Assembly: GCA_965230275.1 (NCBI GenBank)
Contig: CBDDKO010000002.1
Span: forward strand, 3,038,001 to 3,102,000
DNA from: JAJRRS01 sp965230275
Lineage (GTDB): Bacteria > Planctomycetota > Phycisphaerae > Phycisphaerales > Phycisphaeraceae
Length of the DNA: 64,000 bases
Reading direction: 5' to 3'
The position numbers were made by a program, and so were the translations under genes. The notes below the pieces were generated by a model. The model saw only the letters and a program-made list of their open reading frames with translations. It did no database searches and was not told the DNA's origin. Position 1 is the stretch's first letter; each line of letters opens with the position of its first letter. Positions 44,715-54,118 of the stretch are shown in pieces.

Positions 44715-45207
44715 TCACGCCGTCGTTCGCCTGTGACATAGTTTTTGAACAGGGAGGTTGGCGACTGCCTTGCCACCGATCAATCCCCAGTCGGGGGTGA
44801 AGGCGTCGAGGATCTGAAGATTGCCGGCGTACACCCCTTTGTAATACGAACCGACCACGTCCAGCACGCTGTCAGGCTCGGCCTTGTACTCCAACCCCCG
44901 ACGCACGTCGTTGATCGTCGCCAGGATGATCCTGTCCTGCGACATGCTATTGAACATGCTGATGTCACGGCGGCTGGTCGCCGCCTCTACCTGCTTACGC
45001 AGCTCGTCGTAGCCCACCTCCCCGCCGTTGAATCCGCTGCGGAGCTTGATCAGTTCTCCGTCGCGTTTGCCGATCAGCACACGCCTGACGTTACGCTTCC
45101 AGAAACCCCCGTCTTCAATGACCCACTGCACCTTGCCATCCTTGGTCGTGATGAAGTCCTGACCGGAAGGGTCAGAGTTCGCCACAGGGTTGTTACCGCC
45201 GTAGCGG
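44715..45207 (-). pseudogene. displaced Rhs C-terminal fragment (start-less)
   Basis: The frame reads RYGGNNPVANSDPSGQDFI and continues through FITTK, WVIEDGGFWKRNV and YDELRKQVEAATSRRD, nearly identical to the junction and linker of the big Rhs protein (DNA at 48000-48360, including long stretches of identity). It is directly preceded by an in-frame TGA and has no start codon of its own except a GTG inside the homology. After VLDVVG it diverges and ends without a recognisable toxin. It is best read as the remains of an old toxin tip left behind after replacement. Confidence 0.82.
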
Positions 45208-45253
45208 GGTCATATGTCAACTGGTGATAAATTCTGTGTGGCGTAAAGTGGTC

Positions 45254-45496
45254 TCAACCATTCTTTTTGATGTCCCGTGCGAAATCAACTGCATAACGCT
45301 CGGGTGATAGGTGGTAGCGCCAGTTTCCTTTATCCACCCCTAGAAAGTCAATCCCATTCCATATCATATTTATATGTGAAATTGCCTGATCGCGACTGAC
45401 TCCGTGCTTATTCTTCAGTATCTGGATTATTTTTTCGCAGAAGTCTTCTGAATCACTGTCAGTTTTAAATGTATAATTTATCATCATAATTCTCAC
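45254..45496 (-). CDS. candidate immunity protein to the orphan ART toxin
   Basis: An 80-residue acidic-basic mixed protein (YTFKTDSDSEDFCEKIIQIL, then GVSRDQAISHINMIWNGIDF) from a notably A/T-rich gene. It starts inside the end of the HINT-ART module (four-base overlap), the usual position of an antitoxin in polymorphic toxin loci. No immunity family is recognised, so the role is inferred from location and size only. Confidence 0.55.
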   Translation of the reverse strand: MRIMMINYTFKTDSDSEDFCEKIIQILKNKHGVSRDQAISHINMIWNGIDFLGVDKGNWRYHLSPERYAVDFARDIKKNG

Positions 45497-46671
45497 AATA
45501 ATACTTGGTGCATCTGAGCGTTATTGAGGATGTCAATAGCACGCTGTGTGTGGAATGACCATTGCTCACCGAATGCGATCGGTGCATGTCCTCTGAAAAT
45601 GGAACTGCGACCAGTTTTGTTCCCAAGAATCGGACCTATTACAAGATCATATTCATGAGGTATTTTATTGTAATGACCAGAGAGAACATCAGTCACGAAA
45701 CGGACCCAACGATCATCAGGTCCATTGAAAATCAACGTATTTAACGATTTTAGAGTGGCGGGATCGAATTCAAAACTAATCACAGCCGGGCTCTTAAAAC
45801 GTTTCCTCGCAAAGCTTGCCACTAAATCTGGATCCGGTGCGGTATAGAATCCACGACCAAACTCATTGCCATCTCTTGCAAGACGCAACTGCACACCAGA
45901 TGTCCCAATATTATCTATATCTTCAATAGAAGACGCATGGTGTAACCTGCATACCGACTGATTATGCACCAGCACGCCCGCGTGGGTGATGCGGTAGACG
46001 TGGTCGGCGTCTACTTCGATATTATAGACCGCCTCGGGCTGGGGTCTATCGTGGGTGTACTCCACCTCGAACACGTCACCCGCCACCCGGACTCGTTCAC
46101 GTGTCTCAAGCTTGCCGACTTCCACCCAGCCGCCCCGGTCTTCGGAGTAGATCTGGTGGTGCCGGGTCACGCCGATCGGTGCGTCCAGGCCTTCCAGTTT
46201 CAGGTCCACCGGGTAGCCCAGTGTGTGCTCGAACGTCGCCGTGACCAGACGTGTGCCCTCGGCGTCGATCCCTTCGGCAACTTCCTCTAACTCCGGACAC
46301 GCCTCGATCTGCTGGACGGTGGCTTGGCCCTTCACGCCCAGCTCCGACAGGTGCAGCGGGACCGTCCCTCCGACTTCGAGCTGGTTCTCTTCGACCCACG
46401 ACGCGTCACGCAGCAGCCGCACCTTGGTCAACGGCCGGCCCGGGTGATGCGGGTCTTCGCCGAGCGTCAGCGTGATGCAGCGCGTCGTCGCCGGGTCGAG
46501 TTCGTTGGCGGGTTGACGCTTGCTGACCGCTTCGTCCGGGGCGTAGGTCAGTACACGTTGGCCGACTCGCAAACGCTCGATCGGCTGCTCGCCGCTCGGC
46601 GTCAGGACCGCCGTCCCCGACACGAAGCAGTTGCAGCCGGAGGCGCGACGCGCCGCCTTCTTTGCGCCAGC
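45493..46671 (-). pseudogene. orphan Rhs tip: HINT domain plus DUF3990-like ADP-ribosyltransferase toxin
   Basis: The frame opens just after a TAA at 46672-46674 with no ATG, and at codon 15 has the HINT catalytic cysteine in NCFVSGTAVLTPSG. HINT continues through TRHHQIYSEDRGGWVEVGKL and ends YRITHAGVLVHN. The toxin region (from about 45955) contains GNEFGRGFYTAPDPDLVASF, VRFVTDVLSGHYNKI and YDLVIGPILGNKT, the pattern of DUF3990, an ADP-ribosyltransferase-like toxin family. A GTG at 46623 would remove the cysteine. So this is a start-less, displaced tip of an Rhs protein, with a likely immunity gene at its end. Confidence 0.82.
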
Positions 46672-46709
46672 TTACACAGTCACGGCCATACCGAAGAATA
46701 TAGTTAAAA

Positions 46710-46901
46710 CTAATAGCCTAACTTGGTTAGTATAAATACTATTACAAGAAATACAACTGCTGTGGCAACCAGACTAATAAGAATTGATATGAATAAGGGA
46801 TAGCTCGTATTGCTGGTCATTAAGAATGAGACAAGTAATCCAGAAACTCCGGAGACCAAACACGACGCTATAAGTAATGCACGACCCTTATGCATTGTCA
46901 C
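46710..46901 (-). CDS. small two-helix membrane protein, candidate immunity to the Rhs tip
   Basis: The 63-residue product has two hydrophobic helices (LLIASCLVSGVSGLLVSFLM and ISILISLVATAVVFLVIVFI). Its GTG start overlaps the stop of the Rhs gene by GTGA; an ATG two codons later is an alternative. Placement directly after a toxin-bearing Rhs gene is the standard immunity position. Whether it blocks a metallopeptidase toxin or is only a membrane protein is unknown. Confidence 0.6.
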   Translation of the reverse strand: MTMHKGRALLIASCLVSGVSGLLVSFLMTSNTSYPLFISILISLVATAVVFLVIVFILTKLGY

Positions 46902-49900
46902 AGAGTGTAAGCCAAGCCCACGCCACCTGCAACTACGCCAGAAGCTAATATTGCGCCGGCAATAATCAACTGCTCGGGTGTCGTAGCAATTTGCACTCCT
47001 ATTTCATGCAACACAGTATCCCCCTGACCCTTTAGTGCAGCACCTAAATGTGTGAGTTCATGTCGTCCAGCCCTGGCACCATATTTTGCGGTGAGATTGC
47101 CTTGAATCAAATACGGCGTTGTAGCCCGATGCTTTGATCCGGTGAATACACCTGCGCGCACGTTACTCGACCTTGCAAACGTGGTTTTTGATTGAAGCGC
47201 CTCAATAATCTCCTCGACACTTGCTGCACGCTTTAGACCGTGACGGGAAGCGAACTGATTATACTTGGCTAAGTCTCTCGCGAACTCTTCTGATTGTGCA
47301 ATCTTGATGTAGGCGCTTCGGAGAGACTCATCAAACTTCTTGCTCGCTTTAACTATGCCGATTAGGCCATAACTATTACCTTTGTAAGTGGCTTTTGATA
47401 GTAATCCGGGCGATATGGCATCTTTGCCTACCCTACCGATCCGCCTCAGCGCCCCGAACCCGCCGCCGACGGCGCCGATACTTCCCAGGCCCGCGCCGGC
47501 GATGTTCAGCCAGCCCCACGGGTTGCCCGCCGACAGCATCTGATAGCCTTCATAAGAGTCTCTGCCCGTGGTGTACGCCTCGAACCCTCGCAGACCGAAG
47601 TTCGTCGCTTGCGTCGCGCGGAGTGCTGTGTTCGATCCGCTGATCGCCTTCGCCGCACCCTGCACCATCGGCGAACGCGCCGTGTTGAAGAACCGCCCGA
47701 CCTTGCTCCCCGTCCCGCCAAGACGCGCCGCCGTCGTCGCCGCTCGCCCCGCCGTCAGGCTCGCGCGACCCGCCTGGATCGCGCTGCCCGTGCCCAGCGT
47801 CGCCGCCGTGATCAACGCCTCACGCGCAATCAACGCCGCGCCCGCGCTCGCCGACTGGTACCACGTGCCCGCTAGACCGATGTCGTCCCACGCATTGGCG
47901 TTCGCCTGCGCGATCAGGTCCCCGCCCATCCACTGCCAATTGGGCGTAAACGTGTCGGCTATCTGTAACACGCCGGCACCGATACCCCGGTTCGCCGCCT
48001 CCACCACATCCAGCACGCTGTCAGGCTCGGCCTTGTACTCCAACCCCCGACGCACGTCGTTGATCGTCGCCAGGATGATTCGATGCTGCGACTTGAGGTT
48101 GAACTGGCTGATGTCACGGCGGCTGGTCGCCGCCTCTACCTGCTTACGCAGCTCGTCGTAGCCCACCACTCCGCCGTTGTACGACCCGCTCAGACGGATC
48201 AGCTCGCCGTCCCGCGTGCCGATCGGCAGCTGCTTGACGTTGCGCTTCCAGAAACCCCCGTCTTCGATCACCCAGTTCACCACCCCACGCTTGGTCGTGA
48301 TGAAGTCCAGACCGCTCGGGTCAGAGTTCGCCACCGGGTTGTTACCGCCGTAGCGGTACGGGTTCACGTCCGACTGCTCCACTCCCAGTGGGTCGGGCGA
48401 CAGGAACTGTTTAGTCAGCGTGTCGTACCAGCGGCTTCGCAGATACACCAACCCCGTGTCAGGGTCACGCATCCCGCCTAGCTCCGCGACGAACGACAGC
48501 GATGGGTCGGCCCCGGAATTGGTTGAAGTTCCCGCCGGGATTTGTACCGCCTTGAGCTCGCCGAAGGCGGTCGAGACCTGCTGCTCGGTGATGTTTTCGT
48601 CGTCGTCGTAGACCCGCTTGACGTTGCCGGCGAGGTCGAACGCCTGGTAGCTGGCTTGATCCGATGTGCCCGAGACGTCGTGGCTGGCGTTCAGCGGGCC
48701 GTAGCCCGAGGCGGAGCGTTCGTACTCGATGACCGTGTCGCCCGAGCCGTCCTGCTCGGCGGTCAGCGCGTTGCCTGTCCAGATGTACTTGCGTGTCTGG
48801 CTGGGGGACTGGCGCTGGGTCAGCAGGTCGGAGCCGTCGTAGGTGTAGGTGACGGTGCCGCCGCCGGGCAGGTCGATCGAGGCGAGCCGGCCCGAGGGGG
48901 ACCAGCCGTAGGTCGTGGTGACGGTCTGGCCGGGGTTGTCCGGGTCGGGCTCGATCATGGTCTTACGTCGGCCCAGGTCGTCGTAGGTATAGGTGGTAAG
49001 CTCGCCGTTGAGGTTACGGCTGGTGACGCGGTTGGTGTCGTAAGTGGAGGTGATGGTGCCGGCGTCGGTGATCTCGACCAGCGGGTTGCCGACGTTGTCG
49101 TAGGTGATGTCGTAGCTGTAGGCCGGGTTGCAAAGGACCATCTCGGCCCACTGATCGGGGGTGAGCGTGTCCCACTGATCGACGGTGAGTTCGCACCAGC
49201 CAAGCGGATCGGACGACTCGAGTTCACGGGTCTGGGTAAGTACCTGGTAGGTGGCGTCGTAGGTGAGCGTGCCGATGCTGCCCGGGTCGGTCAGGCGCAT
49301 GCCGACCTTGTTGTACTCGAAGAAGTCGTCGGTGAGTACGGACGGACCCGTGGCGATCTCCTGGCGGCGCAGTTCCCAGCCGGCCTGGTTGTAGCTCATG
49401 CTGAAGACGATGCCGGTCGGTGAGCCGTTGGGCAATTCGCGCTTGGTGCGGTTGCCGTCCTGGTCGTAGACGAACGTGGTCGTCTTGCCATCGCGGGTCA
49501 CGGTCTTTTCTCGACCGGCGTCGTCGTAGGTATAGGCGGTGCTGGACGCACTCGGCGTGCCTTGCTTGTAAGTCACCTTCTTGACTCGGCCGTCGTCGAA
49601 GTGCTCGGTGCCGGTGGTCTGGCCGCCTGCCTGTTGTTCATCCTGCCGGTTGGCGGCGTCATAGGAGAGCGTGACCGTGCCGGCGGCGTTCTCGATCGAG
49701 GTGGTGTTGCCCACAGCGTCGTAGGTGTAGGTCGTGGTTTCTGAATTGCTTGCATCGTCGGTGAACTCATCCGACTTACGGCGGTTTGAGGGGTAGTAGC
49801 TGATGTCCTGCTCGGAGAGCAGGGCGCCGCCCGGGCCGTTGCGCGTGGAGATATACTCGGGCTGGTCCAAGCCGGTGAAGTCCTGTTGCACATATTCGCC

Positions 49901-52900
49901 GGTGGGCTTGTGGATGGTCTTCTGGTTGCCGACGTCGTCGTATGTGTAAGTAGTCTTCTGACTCTCTGCGTCTGTGAGCACCGTCATCCGGTCGTCGTTG
50001 TCCAGGGTAAACACGGCCGAGTGGTTATTGGCGTCGATCACCTCGGTGAGGCGGCCGGCGTCGTCATAGACATTGGTGGAAGTATTGTTCAGGGCATCGA
50101 CAATCTCAGTCTGCCGATTGTTTTCGTCATAGACGAATGTGGTGACACAATTTGTCGGTGACTCTCCGTACTTAAGGCTGGCGCGGATCAGTTGGGTTTC
50201 CAGGTTGCCGTTGCCATCGTAGGTATAGGTCGTGATGTAGCCGAGTGGCGTGGTTTTCGAGGTCTGGTTGTTATCGTCGTCGTAGTCGTAAATCGTGGTG
50301 TAACCCGTGCCATCGACGAGTTCCAGCAGACGACTGGCAGCGTCGTAGACATAGGTGGTCCGGCTCCCTGTCGGCGACACCTGAGCGACGATGCGGTCGG
50401 CCTGGTCATATACGGATGTGTAGACCGCGACTTGGCTGCCGGTGCCGATCTGCTGCCGTTGCTCGACCTGCCTGCCACTGCTGTCATACACGAAGCTTGT
50501 CTGATAGTTTCGGGGATTGGTGATGGTCTCAACCCTGCCTGCCATGTCGTATTGATAGGTCGTGATCTCAGGCGTACCGGCGTTGCCTGTGGTGGCAACC
50601 GATTGGATCCGGCTGTTGGCGTCGTAGATGTTCGTCGTGATATAGCCTTCGGGCTGGATGACCTCGTGGAGCAAGCCTGTGTCGTGATAGGTACGTGTTG
50701 TCGTACGGTTCTCGGCGTCGAGGGTCGTCTTTAAGCGGTTTGCGCCGTCATAAGTGTAGGTGGTTCTGAAGCTGAGGGGGGTGATCTCGACCTCGATATT
50801 GCCCGCCGCGTCGTAGACGGTCGTCCAGACGCGCGAAAGGGGGTCTTTAACACTTTCCAGCCGACCGGTGTTATCGTAAGTGTAGGTGGTGATCTTGCCT
50901 CTGGCGTCGACCTGTTCCTTGACGCCGCCGTTAGCGTAGTACGTGATCGTAGTCTTGTGGGTACGGGGATCGGTCGTGCCCGTAGGCCGATCTGCATCGT
51001 CATATCCGAAGGTGGTGACACGTGACTCCGGCGTGGTTACCTGAGTAAGCCGGTTTGCATCATCGTAATCGAATACCGTCGTAACCCCGATCCCGTTTAC
51101 TAGATTGATACGTCGGTCGGCAGCATCATAGATATTGGTCGTGATGATGCCCAGGGGCGCTTGGGTGGCCGATAGCCGTCCTACATCGTCATAGACATAA
51201 GTTGTAATCCGATCCAGCGGCTTGTAGACCGTTTCGATTTGGCTGTTGGGATCGTAGGTGTATGTGGTAACTTCGTTCTCTTCGTTTGTTTCGGTCTCTA
51301 GCTGCCCATTATCGTAATACGACTTATAACTGGAGAATGTCAGCGGGCTGATGGTTTGAATGATCTGATCGGCTTTGTCATAGACCTGGGTGGTGATGTT
51401 ACCACCTGCATCCTCGGTTGATACATGTCGACCGGCCGCGTCGTAGCTCATTGTGGCGGTCTTGCCATCGCCATTGGTCACGGTGCGGCGCCTGCCAGCG
51501 GCATCGTATGTATAGGTGGTGCGGTTTAACTTGGGGTCGACAGAGACTTCTAGCCGCGAGGCGTCGTCGTACAGATATGTTGTGACATTATCCTCGGCGT
51601 CCTTAACCGACTCAAGCCTGTTCGCGTCGTCGTACGCGTAGGTTGTTCTGTGATCCAATGCGTCAATCACAGCTTCAACACGGTTTAGGTCATCGTATAC
51701 TGTGGTTGTGGTTTCGCTTAAGGGGTTTGTGATCGATGTCTGATTGCCGACATCATCATAGGTAAAGGTGGATAAGTGAAGCAGTGGGTCTTTACGTGTT
51801 TCTAGGCGATTATTACTGTCATACGTATAGGTCCACTTCTTGCCAAGAGCGTTGGTGATGGCAACCTGGTTATCTGCTTTGTCATAGGTGAAGGTTGACG
51901 TCTTCAGGTCCGGATTCGTGGTGCTTTCCAGGCGGTTAACATCATCATATGCATTGGTTGTTACTAATCCCTTCGGGTTCTTGATCTCTGTAGTGTTGCC
52001 CGCTGCGTCATAAGTATACGTCGTGGTGTTATCAAGAGGGTCGCTCTCCGACTCCAGTCGGCCGTTCTTGTCGTACTTGCGGGTCCACTTCTTATAGAGG
52101 GCGTTCTCGGTCGATGTCAGTCGGCCGTTGCCGTCGTACTTGAACCAGGTGGAGTTTGTGTTGGGGTCGGTGACCGATTCGACGCGGTTTTCGTCGTCGC
52201 GGATCAGATGCGTCGTTTCATCGGTCGGGTCGGTGACGGCGTTGACACGGTTCTTGCTGTCGTAGGCGAAGGTGGTGGTTTCGCTCTCGGCGTTGGTGAC
52301 AGCGAGCCTTCGGCCGCGGGTGTCAAAGTCCCAGGTGGTGGTGTGTGTCAACGGGTCGGTCAGGCTCTTGACCTGCCCGGACTCGTTGTAATCGAGAACG
52401 TAGTCCTTGCTGTCGGCATTGGTGAGGGTGGTGACCACGCCGGGATAGTGATCGGTTTCCAGTTCATCCCATGCCAGAGCCGTTGTGTTACCGTTCGGGT
52501 CGGTTATTGAGGTCAGCCGGCTCTTTGTGGTGTCGTAGGTGAAAGTGAGCGCTCCGATCGGGCGATCGATGACCTCGATCCGCTTGGAGAAATCATCCAT
52601 CTCGTCGTACTTGAACGTGGTTGTCTTGTCTCGCCCGTCAACGAAGCTATCGAGCCGCTGCATTGAATCCCAGGTATATGTCGTCGTAATATCTTCAGGT
52701 TCATTGATGACGTGGGCGTTGCCGTGGTCGTCAAGTGTGATAGTGGTGGGGATATTCAGCGCGTTAGTCACCACACGCTGGATCGGATCATCTTCGATAT
52801 AGCGATACCTGGTCGTCTCGTTCTCCGGCGTCGTGATCGTTTTAAGGCGCATGCAGTCGTCATAGGCAAATGCGGTCTTATGACCAGCCTGATTGGTCCA

Positions 52901-54118
52901 TCCGACAAGCAGATTTTCAGCGTCATAAGATAGAAGGGTCACGCCGTTGGCGGGGCTTGTTATTTTCTCCAACTGGCCGTCATTGTTGATGACGAACGTG
53001 GTCGCCCTGCCGCCGCTGTCCGTGACTTTCGTGAGCCGATCACTTGCGTTGTAGTCAAACTGAGTCTTCTTCTTGAACGGGTCGGTAATCGACACAACCC
53101 GCCCGTCCGCGGGGTCGCGTTCTATCCGCCATGCTTTGCCGGCGGGGTTATATAGAGACGTGAGCCAGGTACGGTCAGCGCTGCTCGACGATGAGGAGCC
53201 GGCCATCTCGATCCACTGGCGGTAGAGCCCGGTCCAGCCGAAGCCATACTCGCTGTCATCGATGCTTTGGCTGTTGTAGAAGAACCGGATCGGCGGATCG
53301 GCCGGCCCGCTGCCGGGCAGGCAGAATGATACGACCAGGTTGCCATTGCGCAGGTTGACCCCGGAGGTGCCCGCCACGGCGCCACAGTTGTTACCCATTT
53401 CCTGAGGCCGGAGGCGATAGCCTTGGCAGAACGCCTGAACGTGCTGTGCGGCGTAGTTCAGCGCATCAAGTGCATAGGCGGGGCCAACTAGATCAGCAGC
53501 CGGGTCACCAAGCGCAGCGATCGGTTGGCAGGGCTCGCAAAACACCTCCTGGTCGATCGTGCATAGCATCGGCTGGTCGCCTCGGACCCCTGCGCCCGAG
53601 CAATCGATCGGTTGGCCAAGGAACGGCATCGCGTAATTGGCTGGCAGCAGGTTGCGCACGTAGCCAAGTTCGTACGGGGTGTCCGCGGAGCAGGAGCTTG
53701 ATGAAGACGAAGACGACGAAGATGATGATGAACTTGATGAGGACGAGCTATCCGATCCGGAACTGCCTGAACCCGACCCGCTGCCGGAGCCGCTGGAACT
53801 TGATTCCGGTTCACACAATATGTACTCCACCGAGTTGCCTGTCTCGGAGGAACTGCCTGAACTCCCGGATGACTCGGAGCTGCTGGATGATGAAGACGAG
53901 CTGCTGGAAGAGGACGTGGAAGAGGACGGCTCGCACTCATAGCACAAGACCACGCCGTCGGGCTGACGCTCTTGATACCCGGTGCCGGAATCGCCATCCG
54001 CCAACGCGTTGCGATCCAGATCCAACGGCGTGTAGCGACCCTGGCCATCAGGGCCGTCGTACGACAAGATGGTTCCGGATCCCTTGACAACAATAATGCT
54101 TGCGCTTTGTGAACTCAT
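46898..54118 (-). CDS. giant Rhs/YD-repeat polymorphic toxin with HExxH tip
   Basis: A 2406-residue protein. It starts without a signal peptide, with a cysteine-containing head (VVLCYECEP) and two poly-serine tracts (about residues 64-145). A cysteine-bearing region (AFCQGYRLRPQEMGNNCG, then GVNLRNGNLVVSF) precedes dozens of YD repeats (TYTYDxxGNxxx), which form a shell around the toxin. The core ends with RSRWYDTLTKQFLSPDPLGV and NPVANSDPSGL. The 475-residue tip after it includes a linker and GRHELTHLGAALKG near 2350, an HExxH zincin-type motif, and a final hydrophobic segment. It is coupled (ATGA) to the glycosyltransferase-methyltransferase gene before it. Secretion route is not visible: no PAAR, VgrG or T6SS gene. 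Confidence 0.88.
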   Translation of the reverse strand: MSSQSASIIVVKGSGTILSYDGPDGQGRYTPLDLDRNALADGDSGTGYQERQPDGVVLCYECEPSSSTSSSSSSSSSSSSSESSGSSGSSSETGNSVEYILCEPESSSSGSGSGSGSGSSGSDSSSSSSSSSSSSSSSSSSSCSADTPYELGYVRNLLPANYAMPFLGQPIDCSGAGVRGDQPMLCTIDQEVFCEPCQPIAALGDPAADLVGPAYALDALNYAAQHVQAFCQGYRLRPQEMGNNCGAVAGTSGVNLRNGNLVVSFCLPGSGPADPPIRFFYNSQSIDDSEYGFGWTGLYRQWIEMAGSSSSSSADRTWLTSLYNPAGKAWRIERDPADGRVVSITDPFKKKTQFDYNASDRLTKVTDSGGRATTFVINNDGQLEKITSPANGVTLLSYDAENLLVGWTNQAGHKTAFAYDDCMRLKTITTPENETTRYRYIEDDPIQRVVTNALNIPTTITLDDHGNAHVINEPEDITTTYTWDSMQRLDSFVDGRDKTTTFKYDEMDDFSKRIEVIDRPIGALTFTYDTTKSRLTSITDPNGNTTALAWDELETDHYPGVVTTLTNADSKDYVLDYNESGQVKSLTDPLTHTTTWDFDTRGRRLAVTNAESETTTFAYDSKNRVNAVTDPTDETTHLIRDDENRVESVTDPNTNSTWFKYDGNGRLTSTENALYKKWTRKYDKNGRLESESDPLDNTTTYTYDAAGNTTEIKNPKGLVTTNAYDDVNRLESTTNPDLKTSTFTYDKADNQVAITNALGKKWTYTYDSNNRLETRKDPLLHLSTFTYDDVGNQTSITNPLSETTTTVYDDLNRVEAVIDALDHRTTYAYDDANRLESVKDAEDNVTTYLYDDASRLEVSVDPKLNRTTYTYDAAGRRRTVTNGDGKTATMSYDAAGRHVSTEDAGGNITTQVYDKADQIIQTISPLTFSSYKSYYDNGQLETETNEENEVTTYTYDPNSQIETVYKPLDRITTYVYDDVGRLSATQAPLGIITTNIYDAADRRINLVNGIGVTTVFDYDDANRLTQVTTPESRVTTFGYDDADRPTGTTDPRTHKTTITYYANGGVKEQVDARGKITTYTYDNTGRLESVKDPLSRVWTTVYDAAGNIEVEITPLSFRTTYTYDGANRLKTTLDAENRTTTRTYHDTGLLHEVIQPEGYITTNIYDANSRIQSVATTGNAGTPEITTYQYDMAGRVETITNPRNYQTSFVYDSSGRQVEQRQQIGTGSQVAVYTSVYDQADRIVAQVSPTGSRTTYVYDAASRLLELVDGTGYTTIYDYDDDNNQTSKTTPLGYITTYTYDGNGNLETQLIRASLKYGESPTNCVTTFVYDENNRQTEIVDALNNTSTNVYDDAGRLTEVIDANNHSAVFTLDNDDRMTVLTDAESQKTTYTYDDVGNQKTIHKPTGEYVQQDFTGLDQPEYISTRNGPGGALLSEQDISYYPSNRRKSDEFTDDASNSETTTYTYDAVGNTTSIENAAGTVTLSYDAANRQDEQQAGGQTTGTEHFDDGRVKKVTYKQGTPSASSTAYTYDDAGREKTVTRDGKTTTFVYDQDGNRTKRELPNGSPTGIVFSMSYNQAGWELRRQEIATGPSVLTDDFFEYNKVGMRLTDPGSIGTLTYDATYQVLTQTRELESSDPLGWCELTVDQWDTLTPDQWAEMVLCNPAYSYDITYDNVGNPLVEITDAGTITSTYDTNRVTSRNLNGELTTYTYDDLGRRKTMIEPDPDNPGQTVTTTYGWSPSGRLASIDLPGGGTVTYTYDGSDLLTQRQSPSQTRKYIWTGNALTAEQDGSGDTVIEYERSASGYGPLNASHDVSGTSDQASYQAFDLAGNVKRVYDDDENITEQQVSTAFGELKAVQIPAGTSTNSGADPSLSFVAELGGMRDPDTGLVYLRSRWYDTLTKQFLSPDPLGVEQSDVNPYRYGGNNPVANSDPSGLDFITTKRGVVNWVIEDGGFWKRNVKQLPIGTRDGELIRLSGSYNGGVVGYDELRKQVEAATSRRDISQFNLKSQHRIILATINDVRRGLEYKAEPDSVLDVVEAANRGIGAGVLQIADTFTPNWQWMGGDLIAQANANAWDDIGLAGTWYQSASAGAALIAREALITAATLGTGSAIQAGRASLTAGRAATTAARLGGTGSKVGRFFNTARSPMVQGAAKAISGSNTALRATQATNFGLRGFEAYTTGRDSYEGYQMLSAGNPWGWLNIAGAGLGSIGAVGGGFGALRRIGRVGKDAISPGLLSKATYKGNSYGLIGIVKASKKFDESLRSAYIKIAQSEEFARDLAKYNQFASRHGLKRAASVEEIIEALQSKTTFARSSNVRAGVFTGSKHRATTPYLIQGNLTAKYGARAGRHELTHLGAALKGQGDTVLHEIGVQIATTPEQLIIAGAILASGVVAGGVGLAYTL
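53690..53935 (-). repeat. poly-serine-coding region of the Rhs protein
   Basis: Two tracts of serine codons (TCA, TCT, TCG, AGC, AGT mixed) separated by an E/G/S-rich linker encode about 45 serines. Codon use is varied, so this is not a simple slippage repeat; the serine residues are kept at protein level. The opposite strand accordingly shows a run of Asp/Glu codons that is not a gene. Confidence 0.85.

Noticed and set aside
48542..49423. Plus-strand open frame of 293 codons rich in Val, Gly and Asp
   Set aside because: It mirrors YD-repeat codons of the Rhs gene on the other strand.
48600..52900. Regularly spaced short repeats that could look like a CRISPR array
   Set aside because: They are degenerate YD-repeat codons in one long reading frame, with no identical repeats or spacers.
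53679..53942. Very acidic Asp/Glu frame on the plus strand
   Set aside because: It is the complement of the poly-serine tract in the Rhs protein.
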